From assembly GCA_014360005.1 (NCBI GenBank), contig JACIYI010000011.1:26462-90461 (forward strand): a stretch of 64,000 nt of DNA. The letters run 5' to 3'. Position 1 is the first letter of the stretch. Every line of letters starts with the position of its first letter. Below, piece by piece: positions 43,987 through 52,018 of the stretch. The notes under the pieces are model-generated. The model saw nothing but the letters and a program-made list of their open reading frames with translations, did no database searches and was not told the DNA's origin. The DNA comes from Candidatus Aminicenantota bacterium (GTDB lineage: Bacteria > Acidobacteriota > Aminicenantia > Aminicenantales > Saccharicenantaceae). Made by a program: the position numbers and the translations under genes.

Positions 43987-46629
43987 TCAACGATAGATTA
44001 TCGGGTTAAACAGGAACTTGAAGCTGCCGTGGGCCTGAGCCCGGTGGATGACATCAAAACCGAGGAGGACTACTTTGCCTTTTCCCAGTTCGCAGGCCAC
44101 CGCCGCCGATTTGTGCTGGAGTTTCTCGCCGTTGAGCAGTATTCCGCTGAGAAGCGGGTTATAAGCCGGGTACCAGGCTAAATTCTGGACCCTGGCCGTC
44201 ACCGGGCCTTCGGTTTTGGTCAGCTCGAAGACCGGACTGAAGTAAGAAAAAATAGCAGCTTCGCGGTCATAGCCGTAAGCTTCCGGCCGGGACCCGTCCA
44301 CCACCACTTTAAGGATGGAACCAGGGGAGTAAACTCTGACCCGGTCGGATGAGGGACCAGTCGCTTCACTTTCAGACCGGCTCTGTCTTCTGGGTTCGAT
44401 GATATTTTTGAGCGGCAGACCAAAATACTGGATGGCGAAATCGGCTGAATTTTCCACGGCTACCAGGACCCCGCCGTTCTGGACGAAGGAGTTCAGGGCG
44501 GACAGACCTTCTGTCCCGATGCCTCCGGCGTATTCGGGCGGCACTTCGCCCTGGCGTCTTCCTTCCAGGATGGTCCTGGCCGCCAGTGACGGCAGGATAA
44601 GGTGAGTATAATTTCTTTCCAGCTGGCCGGCCCGAATTTCAGCGTTGTGCACCACCCTGAAATCGAATTCAAATTGTTCCAGTACCCAGCGAGTCCAGCC
44701 TTCATCCGTGCTGGCGGTCCAGGGCTGGTAGATGGCCAGACGGTATTCTTTGAGCGGCTGGATTCTGGCCGGCTTGACCGAGTCCACCGCCTCAATTTCC
44801 AGGCCCAGGCCGCGAGCCAGAGAGTTAAGTCTGGCCAGGTCCACCCGGCTCCGGTCAATAACCAGGCTTCCGGCCCGGTAGGTTTTGTGGCCGGCGGTTA
44901 TCTGACGGTCGAGGAAGGAGGCCGGCAACCGGTTTTTCAGCAGCCGGTTGGCCAGGATGACCGAGTGGTTGGAGCTGCTATCAACGATGAAGTATTGTCC
45001 ACGGCCGGCAATCCGGCTATCAGGGAGTTTGACAGGGGGGAGAAGTTTAAGGTTGGCCTCAAACTTTTCTTTAACCTCGATCGCCCTAACGCCCATCTGA
45101 AGCGGCAGGGTCCAGCTGGCTTCATCGTAGGGTAGATACTGGGCCGGATCCCTGCCGGGCGGCAGGGGGTAGGCTTTGCTTTCCAGCAGGTCCTTGACGA
45201 AAGCCCGGAAGGGCTGGGCCAGCAGGACCACATAGGTTCCGGGCGGATATTCCAGGCCCCCGACTTTGAAGGCCTTGACGGCCTGATGCACCTCGGCCCC
45301 GTTCTGCTGAATGACTTCCACCAGCTTCAGGGCGGTGGGCAGGTCGTTCTGGTCTTCGGGAATGAGATAGGCGTATGGCGGTTCGTTCTGGCCCTTGTTG
45401 ACCTGGCGCTGGGCAAAAAGGCAGTAGTTTTCCAGATATCTTTCTTTTTTCTCCGATATGGTCTTGAGGAAAGACAGGGCCACTATCTGTTCGTATTCCA
45501 CGATGTCCCGGAGCCGCCACCAGCCTCCGGGCCAGGGTTCAAGGTTGGTGCTCTGGAGGTTATTGCCGGCGCCCGAAACCCGGATATCCGATGGCCTGAG
45601 AAATATAGGAGAAGCCAGGTTGACGCTGGCCGCTTCCGACAGGACGCCCAGAGCGTTGTGGCGGAGCGGGGCGGCCCGGTTGGCGGTGTTGTACCAGCCG
45701 TCAAAAATAGTGTTGGTGGCTACCCCGGTTTTGCCAGTCCGGGTCAGGCTGATAACGGCTTCCCCGGTCAGCTGGTAAAGCTCCCGCAGGAGCAGGGGGT
45801 CAAGGTTGGGGTTGATGGGGTCCTGGTAAGGTGGCAGGAAAAGCCGGGGTCCGTTGGAACCCATCTGATGAACATCATAAACCAGCAGGGGAAACCATTC
45901 CCGGTAGAGGACCCGGGCCATCAACCGCGTCTCTTTCTGGGTCAGCATGAACCAGTCGCGGTTATTGTCATGACCGGTATAGTAATGGTACAGCCAGGGC
46001 ATGGGGCTGGCTTCAAATGGCGTTCCCAGATTCCGGTAGTACCAGTCGGTTACCAGGTCGATGCCGTCCGGGTTGGCCGAAGGCACCAGCAGCAGGATGA
46101 CCTGGTTGAGGATGTTTTTTATTTCGGGCGAATTGTCGCTGGCCAGGCGGTAAGCCAGTTCCATCGACATCTGGGAAGCAGCGATTTCGGTGGAGTGAAT
46201 GGAACAACTGATGTAAACGATAGCCTTGCCTTCTTTAATCAGGCGAGCTTTCTCCTCCGGGCTGAGCCCGCGGGGGTCGTGCAGCCTCTCCTGAATTTTT
46301 CGGTATTTTTCCAGTTCCGGCATGTTTTTTTCGGCGGTAATAATGGCCAGGAGCAGCGGCCGGCCGAGGGTAGTCTGACCCAGCTCGACCACCTTAACCC
46401 GGTCTGAAGTTTCATCCAGCAACCTGAAATAACCGGTAATCTGCCTCCAGTTGGCCAGCTTGAAGTCCTGACCTGGCTGAAAACCGAGGTGTTTTTCTGG
46501 CGGAATAATTTCGGCCCGAAGCAGCCCCGGGGCAATCAAAACAAGTGCCAGACAGAATGAAATTAATAAGACGCTGTTGCCCGCGAAACGCGAGGGGTTA
46601 TTCCGGCCAGAGACTTGACTTAATCTCAT
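43987..46629 (-). CDS. secreted M14 family zinc carboxypeptidase, large form
   Basis: 880 residues. Signal peptide (VLLISFCLALVLIAPGLLRA). Catalytic M14 domain of about residues 50-400: zinc ligands in SCSIHSTEIA (His-x-x-Glu) and YDVHQMG (His), the substrate segment DNNRDWFMLTQKE, and a likely catalytic Glu in VLSEAASVN. Residues of about 420-880 form a second large part with a flavodoxin or glutamine-amidotransferase-like fold (LVAVENSADFAIQYF, KVVLLGFDVIHRAQA). It probably trims peptides outside the inner membrane. It is the first gene of a minus-strand run that continues with the 43580 peptide. Confidence 0.9.
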   Translation of the reverse strand: MRLSQVSGRNNPSRFAGNSVLLISFCLALVLIAPGLLRAEIIPPEKHLGFQPGQDFKLANWRQITGYFRLLDETSDRVKVVELGQTTLGRPLLLAIITAEKNMPELEKYRKIQERLHDPRGLSPEEKARLIKEGKAIVYISCSIHSTEIAASQMSMELAYRLASDNSPEIKNILNQVILLLVPSANPDGIDLVTDWYYRNLGTPFEASPMPWLYHYYTGHDNNRDWFMLTQKETRLMARVLYREWFPLLVYDVHQMGSNGPRLFLPPYQDPINPNLDPLLLRELYQLTGEAVISLTRTGKTGVATNTIFDGWYNTANRAAPLRHNALGVLSEAASVNLASPIFLRPSDIRVSGAGNNLQSTNLEPWPGGWWRLRDIVEYEQIVALSFLKTISEKKERYLENYCLFAQRQVNKGQNEPPYAYLIPEDQNDLPTALKLVEVIQQNGAEVHQAVKAFKVGGLEYPPGTYVVLLAQPFRAFVKDLLESKAYPLPPGRDPAQYLPYDEASWTLPLQMGVRAIEVKEKFEANLKLLPPVKLPDSRIAGRGQYFIVDSSSNHSVILANRLLKNRLPASFLDRQITAGHKTYRAGSLVIDRSRVDLARLNSLARGLGLEIEAVDSVKPARIQPLKEYRLAIYQPWTASTDEGWTRWVLEQFEFDFRVVHNAEIRAGQLERNYTHLILPSLAARTILEGRRQGEVPPEYAGGIGTEGLSALNSFVQNGGVLVAVENSADFAIQYFGLPLKNIIEPRRQSRSESEATGPSSDRVRVYSPGSILKVVVDGSRPEAYGYDREAAIFSYFSPVFELTKTEGPVTARVQNLAWYPAYNPLLSGILLNGEKLQHKSAAVACELGKGKVVLLGFDVIHRAQAHGSFKFLFNPIIYR

Positions 46630-46716
46630 GAGCGGCTCCTTGGTTTAAGTTTAAGACAAAGAATATATATTTTTCCGGGGTTTTAATTCAAATAGAAAAT
46701 TAGTGCCGGCCAGGGC

Positions 46717-48186
46717 TCAGGCCGCTTCATTTACCAGCTCCAGCTTCTTGAACCGGGCCAGCATCCTAAGCTCCCGGCTGAGGTTTCCGTAGCAGGTAAC
46801 CCGGTGTAACCCGTGCGACCAGTTCTGCCAGAGTTTTTCCAGGCTGCCATCGACCCGGACGGCGATTTTGGTGCGGCAGCCCCGGTCGTCTTCCAGGCCA
46901 ACCGGGGTGTCAACAATTTCACCGGTAAAATAAAGCATCTGGTTAGTGCCGACAATTATGGCCTGAGTCACTTTCTCTCCCTGCCTCATCTGCACCTGGG
47001 GCACCACGCCTTCTTCCCGTTCCATAACCGTCCTTAATTTATAAGGATGCCCGGGCTTTCCCGGTCCATCCATGTTGACCGTGCCCAGGCAGTGGGCCAG
47101 GATGATATAATTTTTGCCCTCATCCACCGTCGGGTCGCTGATAAAACCTGGTTTTCCGGAAAGCCCCTGAAGAATGATGTGAGTTACAGCCGAGCGCAGG
47201 TCCGATTCGCAGATGCCGCCCAGGCCGCGGTTGTTAAGCCGGCAGAAACCGAGGCAGGGGTAGGCGGGAAGTTTGATGGTCTTATCCCACATGGTGCCGT
47301 AGCAATCAACCGTCAGTGCGGTGGCCTGTTCTTCTTCCACAAGCTTTTCAAAAGCCAGGGCCAGGCGGGCCGATTTATAGACTTCTTCCCGGGAAGGTTC
47401 GACCACTTTTTCCGCGCCGTTATACCAGAGGTCGGCTTCGCGGCGGGCCTGGGCCTCGCTGATAGCGGCGTAGGCTTTTTCTACCCGGTCCAGGGTAATT
47501 CTCTTAATTTCGGTGCCGAATTTTTCTTTGACCTGTTGGGCGTATTCCTCAAACCGGGCTGTGGTCAGGTTGAGAATCTTAGCTTCTCGCAGATGGTGGA
47601 TGGTCCGGAAAGGTCTAACGGCAGTGGCCAGTTGACGCCGGTCGCTGGTCAGCAAACAATCGAGCCACTGTCCCTTATCCTGCTTCATCAGGCTGCCGTA
47701 ATAAGTCCATTCGTGACCGGAATAGGGCGCGGCGAAAAGAACCGTGGGCTTTTGTAATTTCAGGATGGCTTCCAAAACTGGTGTTATCCAGATGGTCAGG
47801 TGAATGGCCAGGATACCGTCAGCCTCTTTTATTTTATCTGCCTGTTGCAGCACCTCTTCGGGCTTGCTGGCCAGGATAGTCACCGTGAAATCTATATCGG
47901 AGAACTCATCTTTCATCCGGCGGAACTGGTCTTCGTAAGTTTTTATTTCTTCCTGGAGGTTGAGTGATGGTTTGGGCCAGTGGGGGCTGGGCAGACCCAG
48001 GTATATTTTGGCCACCCTGACTTTGGTCCGGCCGCCGGGACTGACCAAGCCCCGGGCCAGCGGGGAAGTCCAGGGCGGGGCCTGGCCAACCTGGGGATGG
48101 CCGCTCAGCCGGCCTGGAGCTACGGCCAGGGCAGCTCCGCTCCCGGCCGAAATTTTCAGGAAATCACGACGTCTTAGGGTTTTCAT
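46717..48186 (-). CDS. Tat-exported L-fucose/L-arabinose isomerase-fold protein
   Basis: 489 residues. The N-terminus is a twin-arginine signal (LRRRDFLKISAGSGAALAVA). The body resembles the FucI/AraA-like family: a first domain with ADGILAIHLTIW, a middle domain with HHLREAKILNL, and a C-terminal part with LTVDCYGTMWD, GFCRLNNRGLGGICESDLRSAV and ILAHCLGTVNM. Sugar isomerases act in the cytoplasm, so export is unusual. The Glu and Cys/His residues seen could bind metal. The substrate is unknown. It may relate to the GH29 fucosidase in the window, but they are 30 kb apart. Confidence 0.8.
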   Translation of the reverse strand: MKTLRRRDFLKISAGSGAALAVAPGRLSGHPQVGQAPPWTSPLARGLVSPGGRTKVRVAKIYLGLPSPHWPKPSLNLQEEIKTYEDQFRRMKDEFSDIDFTVTILASKPEEVLQQADKIKEADGILAIHLTIWITPVLEAILKLQKPTVLFAAPYSGHEWTYYGSLMKQDKGQWLDCLLTSDRRQLATAVRPFRTIHHLREAKILNLTTARFEEYAQQVKEKFGTEIKRITLDRVEKAYAAISEAQARREADLWYNGAEKVVEPSREEVYKSARLALAFEKLVEEEQATALTVDCYGTMWDKTIKLPAYPCLGFCRLNNRGLGGICESDLRSAVTHIILQGLSGKPGFISDPTVDEGKNYIILAHCLGTVNMDGPGKPGHPYKLRTVMEREEGVVPQVQMRQGEKVTQAIIVGTNQMLYFTGEIVDTPVGLEDDRGCRTKIAVRVDGSLEKLWQNWSHGLHRVTCYGNLSRELRMLARFKKLELVNEAA

Positions 48187-48277
48187 GTTTGCCTCCCGGA
48201 ATGGTTTCAGGTTGCCAGAATTTCATTTCCGGCCCAGCCTAACATATTTCTGGAAGTTAACTCAATAATCAGGGCGG

Positions 48278-49267
48278 TCAGGGGTCAATTTTTTCTTTGA
48301 GCTGGCTGAGGCCGTCAATCATCTGGCTGACCCGGGCCCTTAATTCCTGAAGCTGGGGCTCGCTGGCTTCAGCCAGGTTGAGGTGGACGCAATTATTCCT
48401 GGTCTCCCACCAGTTTTGCAGATCTTCTTTTACCTGGTCGGTGAAGGCCTTTCTTCTGGCCAGCTCTTCCAGCTTTTCTGGCATATTCAAAGGTTTGTAG
48501 GGCTTGTAGCTACTCTTCTTTCTCTCCTGTTTCCAAAGCTTATTGACCAGGCATTCCAGTTCTTTTCCGGCCAGAATGCCGGCAATTTCCGGGTCGGTTT
48601 CCAGGAAGGACCAGGCCAGGTCCAGGTAGAAAATATTTTCCTGACGGATGTTTCTCAGGGCGTTGCGGGCTGAGATTTTCTTGACCCGGTTAGGCTGCTC
48701 CAGGTAGTCAAGGTAAATCTGGCGAAAATCCGGGTTCTGACGTATGAATTCTTCATTGAGCAGACAGCACAGGGCAAACAGAGCCATGTCGACATCGGCC
48801 ATTCTTTCCAGGCCGTATTCTTCCTGCAGCTCGGCCAGGTTTTCCAGGTAGACCAGGTATTTTTTGACCGGAGTTTCGGCTTTGATGGACAGCAGGTTTT
48901 CTACTGGGGCGCTGTAGATTCCATAATGCTGCGGGCAGATGACCCGCAGCAGGCAGGAAAGTATTTCGATGTTCTTGAAAATGTCGAATAGCTTCTGGAC
49001 TAGGTTGGAGTCGCGAGGATGGATGTTTCTGAAGACCCGCTTCAGGGCCTCCAGTTCCGGCGGCTGCAGCTCCGGCAATTTCCACCAGGCCGGGAAGAGG
49101 TTATCTTCTTTTAGCATCTGGAGATGACGGTAGGAAAATTCTTCCCGGCCGAGCCGGACCGGCTCCATCGATTTTTCCAGCCGCCCGAAGTCCAGGGTCC
49201 CGCCGTACTTGAGAATCCCAAAACTTTCATAAAGACCGAGTAATGGTTTCAGGTCAAACTGGCTCAT
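48278..49267 (-). CDS. uncharacterised helical protein with C-terminal HEPN-like RX4H motif
   Basis: 329 residues, mostly helical and without a signal. Recognisable segments include FDIFKNIEILSCLLRVICPQ, the motif GLERMADVDMALFALCC, and a C-terminal helix with NWWETRNNCVHLNLA. R-N-N-C-V-H fits the RX4-6H motif of HEPN nucleases, placed between helices as in that fold. HEPN proteins act in RNA cleavage, toxin-antitoxin and defence systems. No partner nucleotidyltransferase or antitoxin gene is adjacent. HEPN assignment rests on one short motif. Confidence 0.55.
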   Translation of the reverse strand: MSQFDLKPLLGLYESFGILKYGGTLDFGRLEKSMEPVRLGREEFSYRHLQMLKEDNLFPAWWKLPELQPPELEALKRVFRNIHPRDSNLVQKLFDIFKNIEILSCLLRVICPQHYGIYSAPVENLLSIKAETPVKKYLVYLENLAELQEEYGLERMADVDMALFALCCLLNEEFIRQNPDFRQIYLDYLEQPNRVKKISARNALRNIRQENIFYLDLAWSFLETDPEIAGILAGKELECLVNKLWKQERKKSSYKPYKPLNMPEKLEELARRKAFTDQVKEDLQNWWETRNNCVHLNLAEASEPQLQELRARVSQMIDGLSQLKEKIDP

Positions 49268-49509
49268 ATGGCGTTTATCTTAAATAACTCCGCCTTCCTT
49301 AACTCATCTGATACAGTTTATTATTTATGGAAACAATGTATTTTTGCAACAGGAAAGATAAATTTTTTCAGACGGGCCCGGACTGGAAAGTGGCAGGGCA
49401 AATAGAATTCCTGTAGCTCGCTTCCGAGCGAGGGGACAGTCCGGTAATGAGCGGGGTGAAGCGCGGCTTATGATTATAGCTCCAGCTCGGGTCAGTTTTA
49501 GCGACTGGC

Positions 49510-49986
49510 TCAGTCCTTGAATAGTTCAAGAATTTTCTTTTTGTTCAATTCTCTCCTGGCCTGAAAATCAAGAACGGGCTCATCGACATGAAAAACTTCT
49601 CCCCGGGAATCCAGGACAACTACCAGGGGTTCCAGCCTGACCCGGAACCGCCTGAACAGGGTCTTGTTTTTATCTTCAATGACCGGGTAGCTGAACGAAT
49701 AGCGGCGGATGAAGTTTTCCAGTTCCTCGCGGCTTTCGGCCGAAACTCCCACCGGGACCGCCGGCAGGTTCATCTTTTCTATGTAATCTTTGATCTCAAA
49801 CAATTCTTCCCAGCAAACATGGCAGGTCAGGGAAATAAATACCAGGACCAGCGGCCGTTGTCTGTAACCCGGAATTTCTTCCAGCGAAGCATAGAGGCCG
49901 TAAGGATAGGATTGGCAGCCGCCCGAAGATAATGGCAACTCCAGCAGCCAGGCTAAAAGCAAGACAAGCCAGGCCGTTTTTTTCAT
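49510..49986 (-). CDS. thioredoxin-fold (redoxin) lipoprotein
   Basis: 158 residues. A signal peptide ends in SSGGC, a lipobox (Cys24). The thioredoxin-like domain has the active-site pair LTCHVCWEEL (CHVC) after strand LVLVFISL, and a late RLEPLVVVLDSRGEV in the position of the cis-Pro loop. It is probably a periplasm-facing thiol oxidoreductase. Its start overlaps the beta-propeller stop (ATGA, 49983-49986), so the two are translated together. A role in the disulfides of the upstream Cys-rich peptides is possible but unproven. Confidence 0.8.
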   Translation of the reverse strand: MKKTAWLVLLLAWLLELPLSSGGCQSYPYGLYASLEEIPGYRQRPLVLVFISLTCHVCWEELFEIKDYIEKMNLPAVPVGVSAESREELENFIRRYSFSYPVIEDKNKTLFRRFRVRLEPLVVVLDSRGEVFHVDEPVLDFQARRELNKKKILELFKD

Positions 49987-50993
49987 GGTTGGTTCACCCG
50001 GTAGATAAACAGTTCATCTTCGGTGTTCAGGACGTAGAAGGTTGAACCATCAGTGGCCAGGAGACGGATGGCCTGCGGGAATTTGATCATTTCCAGCAAC
50101 TTACCCTGTCTGTCAAAAAGGCCGACCTCCGGACCCGGTCCAAGGTCACCCTGGGGGTCGGCTGCCGGGACCAGAAGATAAAATTTGTCCTGAGCCAGAG
50201 CCACATTCCAGCAGACCACAGTCAGTGATTTTTTCTCGGGCTGGAGAGGCAGCTCAACTTTTTTCAACCGGTAGGCAGGATCCAGGTTAATCTTTGCGGT
50301 TACTCTACCCTCTGAATTAAGCTGCAGGATACGAGGTTCATTATACCTGTGAAAAAGGTACAGATTACCCCGGTCATCTCGTTTGAGAAAAGTTTCATTG
50401 ATGAGGGTAAAGAAAACAGTGTCGGCAGCTGGAGCCGGATCAACCGCCTGCCAGATCAAATGGCCCCTGGAATCATAGCAGTAAAGTATGGACTCCTGGT
50501 TTTTAACCGGAGCCGGCCGGTTGGAGACAACAATTCGTTCGGGGGTAAGCACCGCCAGGTGAACCGGGTAGATATCGGTCCGGAAGCTGCTCACCAGCTT
50601 GCCTTCCAGGCTGAAAACTTTTACCTGGCGGTTATAAGAGTCAGCCACGTAGATTTTATTCTCATAGATATCCAGGCCAAGCGGAGAGTCGAATTCTTCA
50701 GGACCCTGGCCGTGTTTGCCTATGGTCAGCTTGGGCTGACCGTCCGTTCCGATTAACCTCAGACGGTGGTCTCCGGATTCCGAAACCAGCAGCCCGGCCG
50801 AAGACAGAGTTAAGACAAAGGGTTTGAAGAAATAAGGTCTGTCCGGGACCGCAGCGAGGGGGACTTCGGTGACTGATCGGGGTCGGAACTGCTGGCTGCG
50901 AGCAGGACCGGGGATAATTGAAATTAAAATGAGAGCCAGCAGAAGCGAGCCAATTAATATTCCGACTCTCGGTCTTGTTTGGTTTTGTTCCAT
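49983..50993 (-). CDS. secreted six-bladed beta-propeller (NHL-type) protein
   Basis: 336 residues. Signal peptide (GSLLLALILISIIPGPARSQ). Propeller blades show NHL-like repeats: GLLVSESGDHRLRLIGTDG, GLDIYENKIYVADSYNRQVK, GNLYLFHRYNEPRILQLN and FYVLNTEDELFIYR. Such proteins bind ligands or partners and often lack enzymatic activity. AAAGGAGG precedes the ATG. Only 27 bp separate it from the hairpin that ends the peptide genes, leaving no room for an independent promoter between them. Confidence 0.82.
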   Translation of the reverse strand: MEQNQTRPRVGILIGSLLLALILISIIPGPARSQQFRPRSVTEVPLAAVPDRPYFFKPFVLTLSSAGLLVSESGDHRLRLIGTDGQPKLTIGKHGQGPEEFDSPLGLDIYENKIYVADSYNRQVKVFSLEGKLVSSFRTDIYPVHLAVLTPERIVVSNRPAPVKNQESILYCYDSRGHLIWQAVDPAPAADTVFFTLINETFLKRDDRGNLYLFHRYNEPRILQLNSEGRVTAKINLDPAYRLKKVELPLQPEKKSLTVVCWNVALAQDKFYLLVPAADPQGDLGPGPEVGLFDRQGKLLEMIKFPQAIRLLATDGSTFYVLNTEDELFIYRVNQP

Positions 50994-51020
50994 GTCAAGC
51001 CTCCTTTTTTCAGTTTAGAT

Positions 51021-51050
51021 AAAAGGGGCCTGCTCCTCTGAGCAGGCCCC
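51021..51050 (-). terminator. strong hairpin, terminator or attenuator, after the peptide genes
   Basis: Perfect 11-bp stem GGGGCCTGCTC / GAGCAGGCCCC (51025-51035 with 51040-51050) with a 4-nt loop, followed on the minus strand by TTTTATC. It lies between the peptides and the propeller gene and would set a high peptide to propeller ratio. Confidence 0.75.
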
Positions 51051-51064
51051 CCTCTTCCAGCAGT

Positions 51065-51289
51065 TCAGAAGATACTAGCCAGGTAACAGTAGAATTTTTC
51101 CAGGTCACAGGCGGTCAGGGTCGCGGTAGTGACAAAAACACTGGTGTCGGCTTTCATCGCTTCCGCCCGACATTTCCTCCATTCGGTCAGGCAGGAATCT
51201 TCTTCCTCGGCTCCGGTGAGAGCCGGTGAGGCCAGGAAAACCGACCAGCCAATCAGGAGAGCCAGAACTAAGGCCGTTGTTTTTCTCAT
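51065..51289 (-). CDS. small secreted peptide, C-x6-C-x20-C-x6-C family
   Basis: 74 residues. Signal peptide (TTALVLALLIGWSVFLAS, ending LTGA), acidic EEED, then CLTEWRKC, 20 residues, CDLEKFYC. It shares with the preceding paralogue SC, W at Cys1+4, CRA, Asp at Cys2+8, TT at Cys2+14/15 and the LTxCD segment. It lies 17 bp after that gene, with GAGGGGGT before the ATG, so both are on one transcript. The stop codon is 14 bp before the hairpin. The function is unknown. Confidence 0.8.
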   Translation of the reverse strand: MRKTTALVLALLIGWSVFLASPALTGAEEEDSCLTEWRKCRAEAMKADTSVFVTTATLTACDLEKFYCYLASIF

Positions 51290-51306
51290 GGGTAGACCCC
51301 CTCTGC

Positions 51307-51531
51307 TCAGATAATCTTCATCAGACAGTTACCCAGGGCGATGTCGCAGAGAGTCAGAGCCAGGGTGGTCCTGATTACGCCCAGGTCTGAAGCCAGAGCC
51401 CGGGCCCGGCACCTTTCCCAGTTGTTCCAGCAGGAATCAGCCGGATTCTCAGTCTGGCCGGCCAGTGGAATAAGAGAGAGTGTTGAAAAGATAACCAGTG
51501 CGGTCAGGGTGACGGCCAATGCCTTTTTCAT
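51307..51531 (-). CDS. small secreted peptide, C-x6-C-x20-C-x6-C family, first gene of operon
   Basis: 74 residues. Signal peptide (LAVTLTALVIFSTLSLIP, ending LAG), then CWNNWERC, 20 residues, CDIALGNC. Predicted mature length is about 50 residues with two helices joined by a short turn near Asp at Cys2+8. AAAGGAGGT precedes the ATG, and a near-perfect sigma-54 promoter lies 27 nt upstream. The gene order on the minus strand is this peptide, its paralogue, a hairpin, the propeller and the redoxin. Confidence 0.82.
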   Translation of the reverse strand: MKKALAVTLTALVIFSTLSLIPLAGQTENPADSCWNNWERCRARALASDLGVIRTTLALTLCDIALGNCLMKII

Positions 51532-51557
51532 GTTAACCTCCTTTCGATTTCTTAAGG

Positions 51558-51574
51558 AGCAAGCAGCGTGCCAG
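51558..51574 (-). promoter_or_regulatory. sigma-54 (-24/-12) promoter of the peptide operon
   Basis: On the minus strand: CTGGCACG-CTGC-TTGCT, a full match to YTGGCACG-N4-TTGCW. TTGC is 27 nt before the ATG. The sequence CGAAAGGAGGT near the start codon is identical at the 43.8 kb locus. Confidence 0.88.
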
Positions 51575-52018
51575 TCTGTCCCTGACCCGAAACTTCCACC
51601 CGCTTTAATAAAGACCTGCTTTCAGACAAAAAATTCTCATGGCAGGAACGAAAAATTAAGAATTATTTTGATAGCTACAGGGAGAATAGCGGGAATAAAA
51701 TGGTCTGGAGTCAGGGCCCGGAACTCACAACAATGAAAATGAACAGGTTGGCAGAGGCCCAGAAGTTTTTCTGGCCGATTAAGCTTAGCAGGCTAGGCGG
51801 TAAACAAAAGTTAACGGGCTTCAGCGAAATGACAATAAGAGTTTCCCTCAGGCTTCAGGGAGGTTTTCTTAAACCGACAGCTGTGAAAGGCGCGGAGGCT
51901 TACAGCCGATTTCGGTCAGTTAAAGACGCGGATTCAGACCCTTTAGAAATAAAAGGATCACCACCGCTACTTAATAATCCAGCCCATATCGACCGGCCAG
52001 GCTTTTTCCGGCGGTCGG
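51575..52018. other. upstream region of the sigma-54 peptide operon
   Basis: 444 bp with no supported gene. Enhancer sites for a sigma-54 activator would be expected here; I saw no clear repeated motif. GACCGGCC / GGCGGTC (51991-52016) forms a hairpin after the M29 gene stop, without a T run. Confidence 0.4.
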
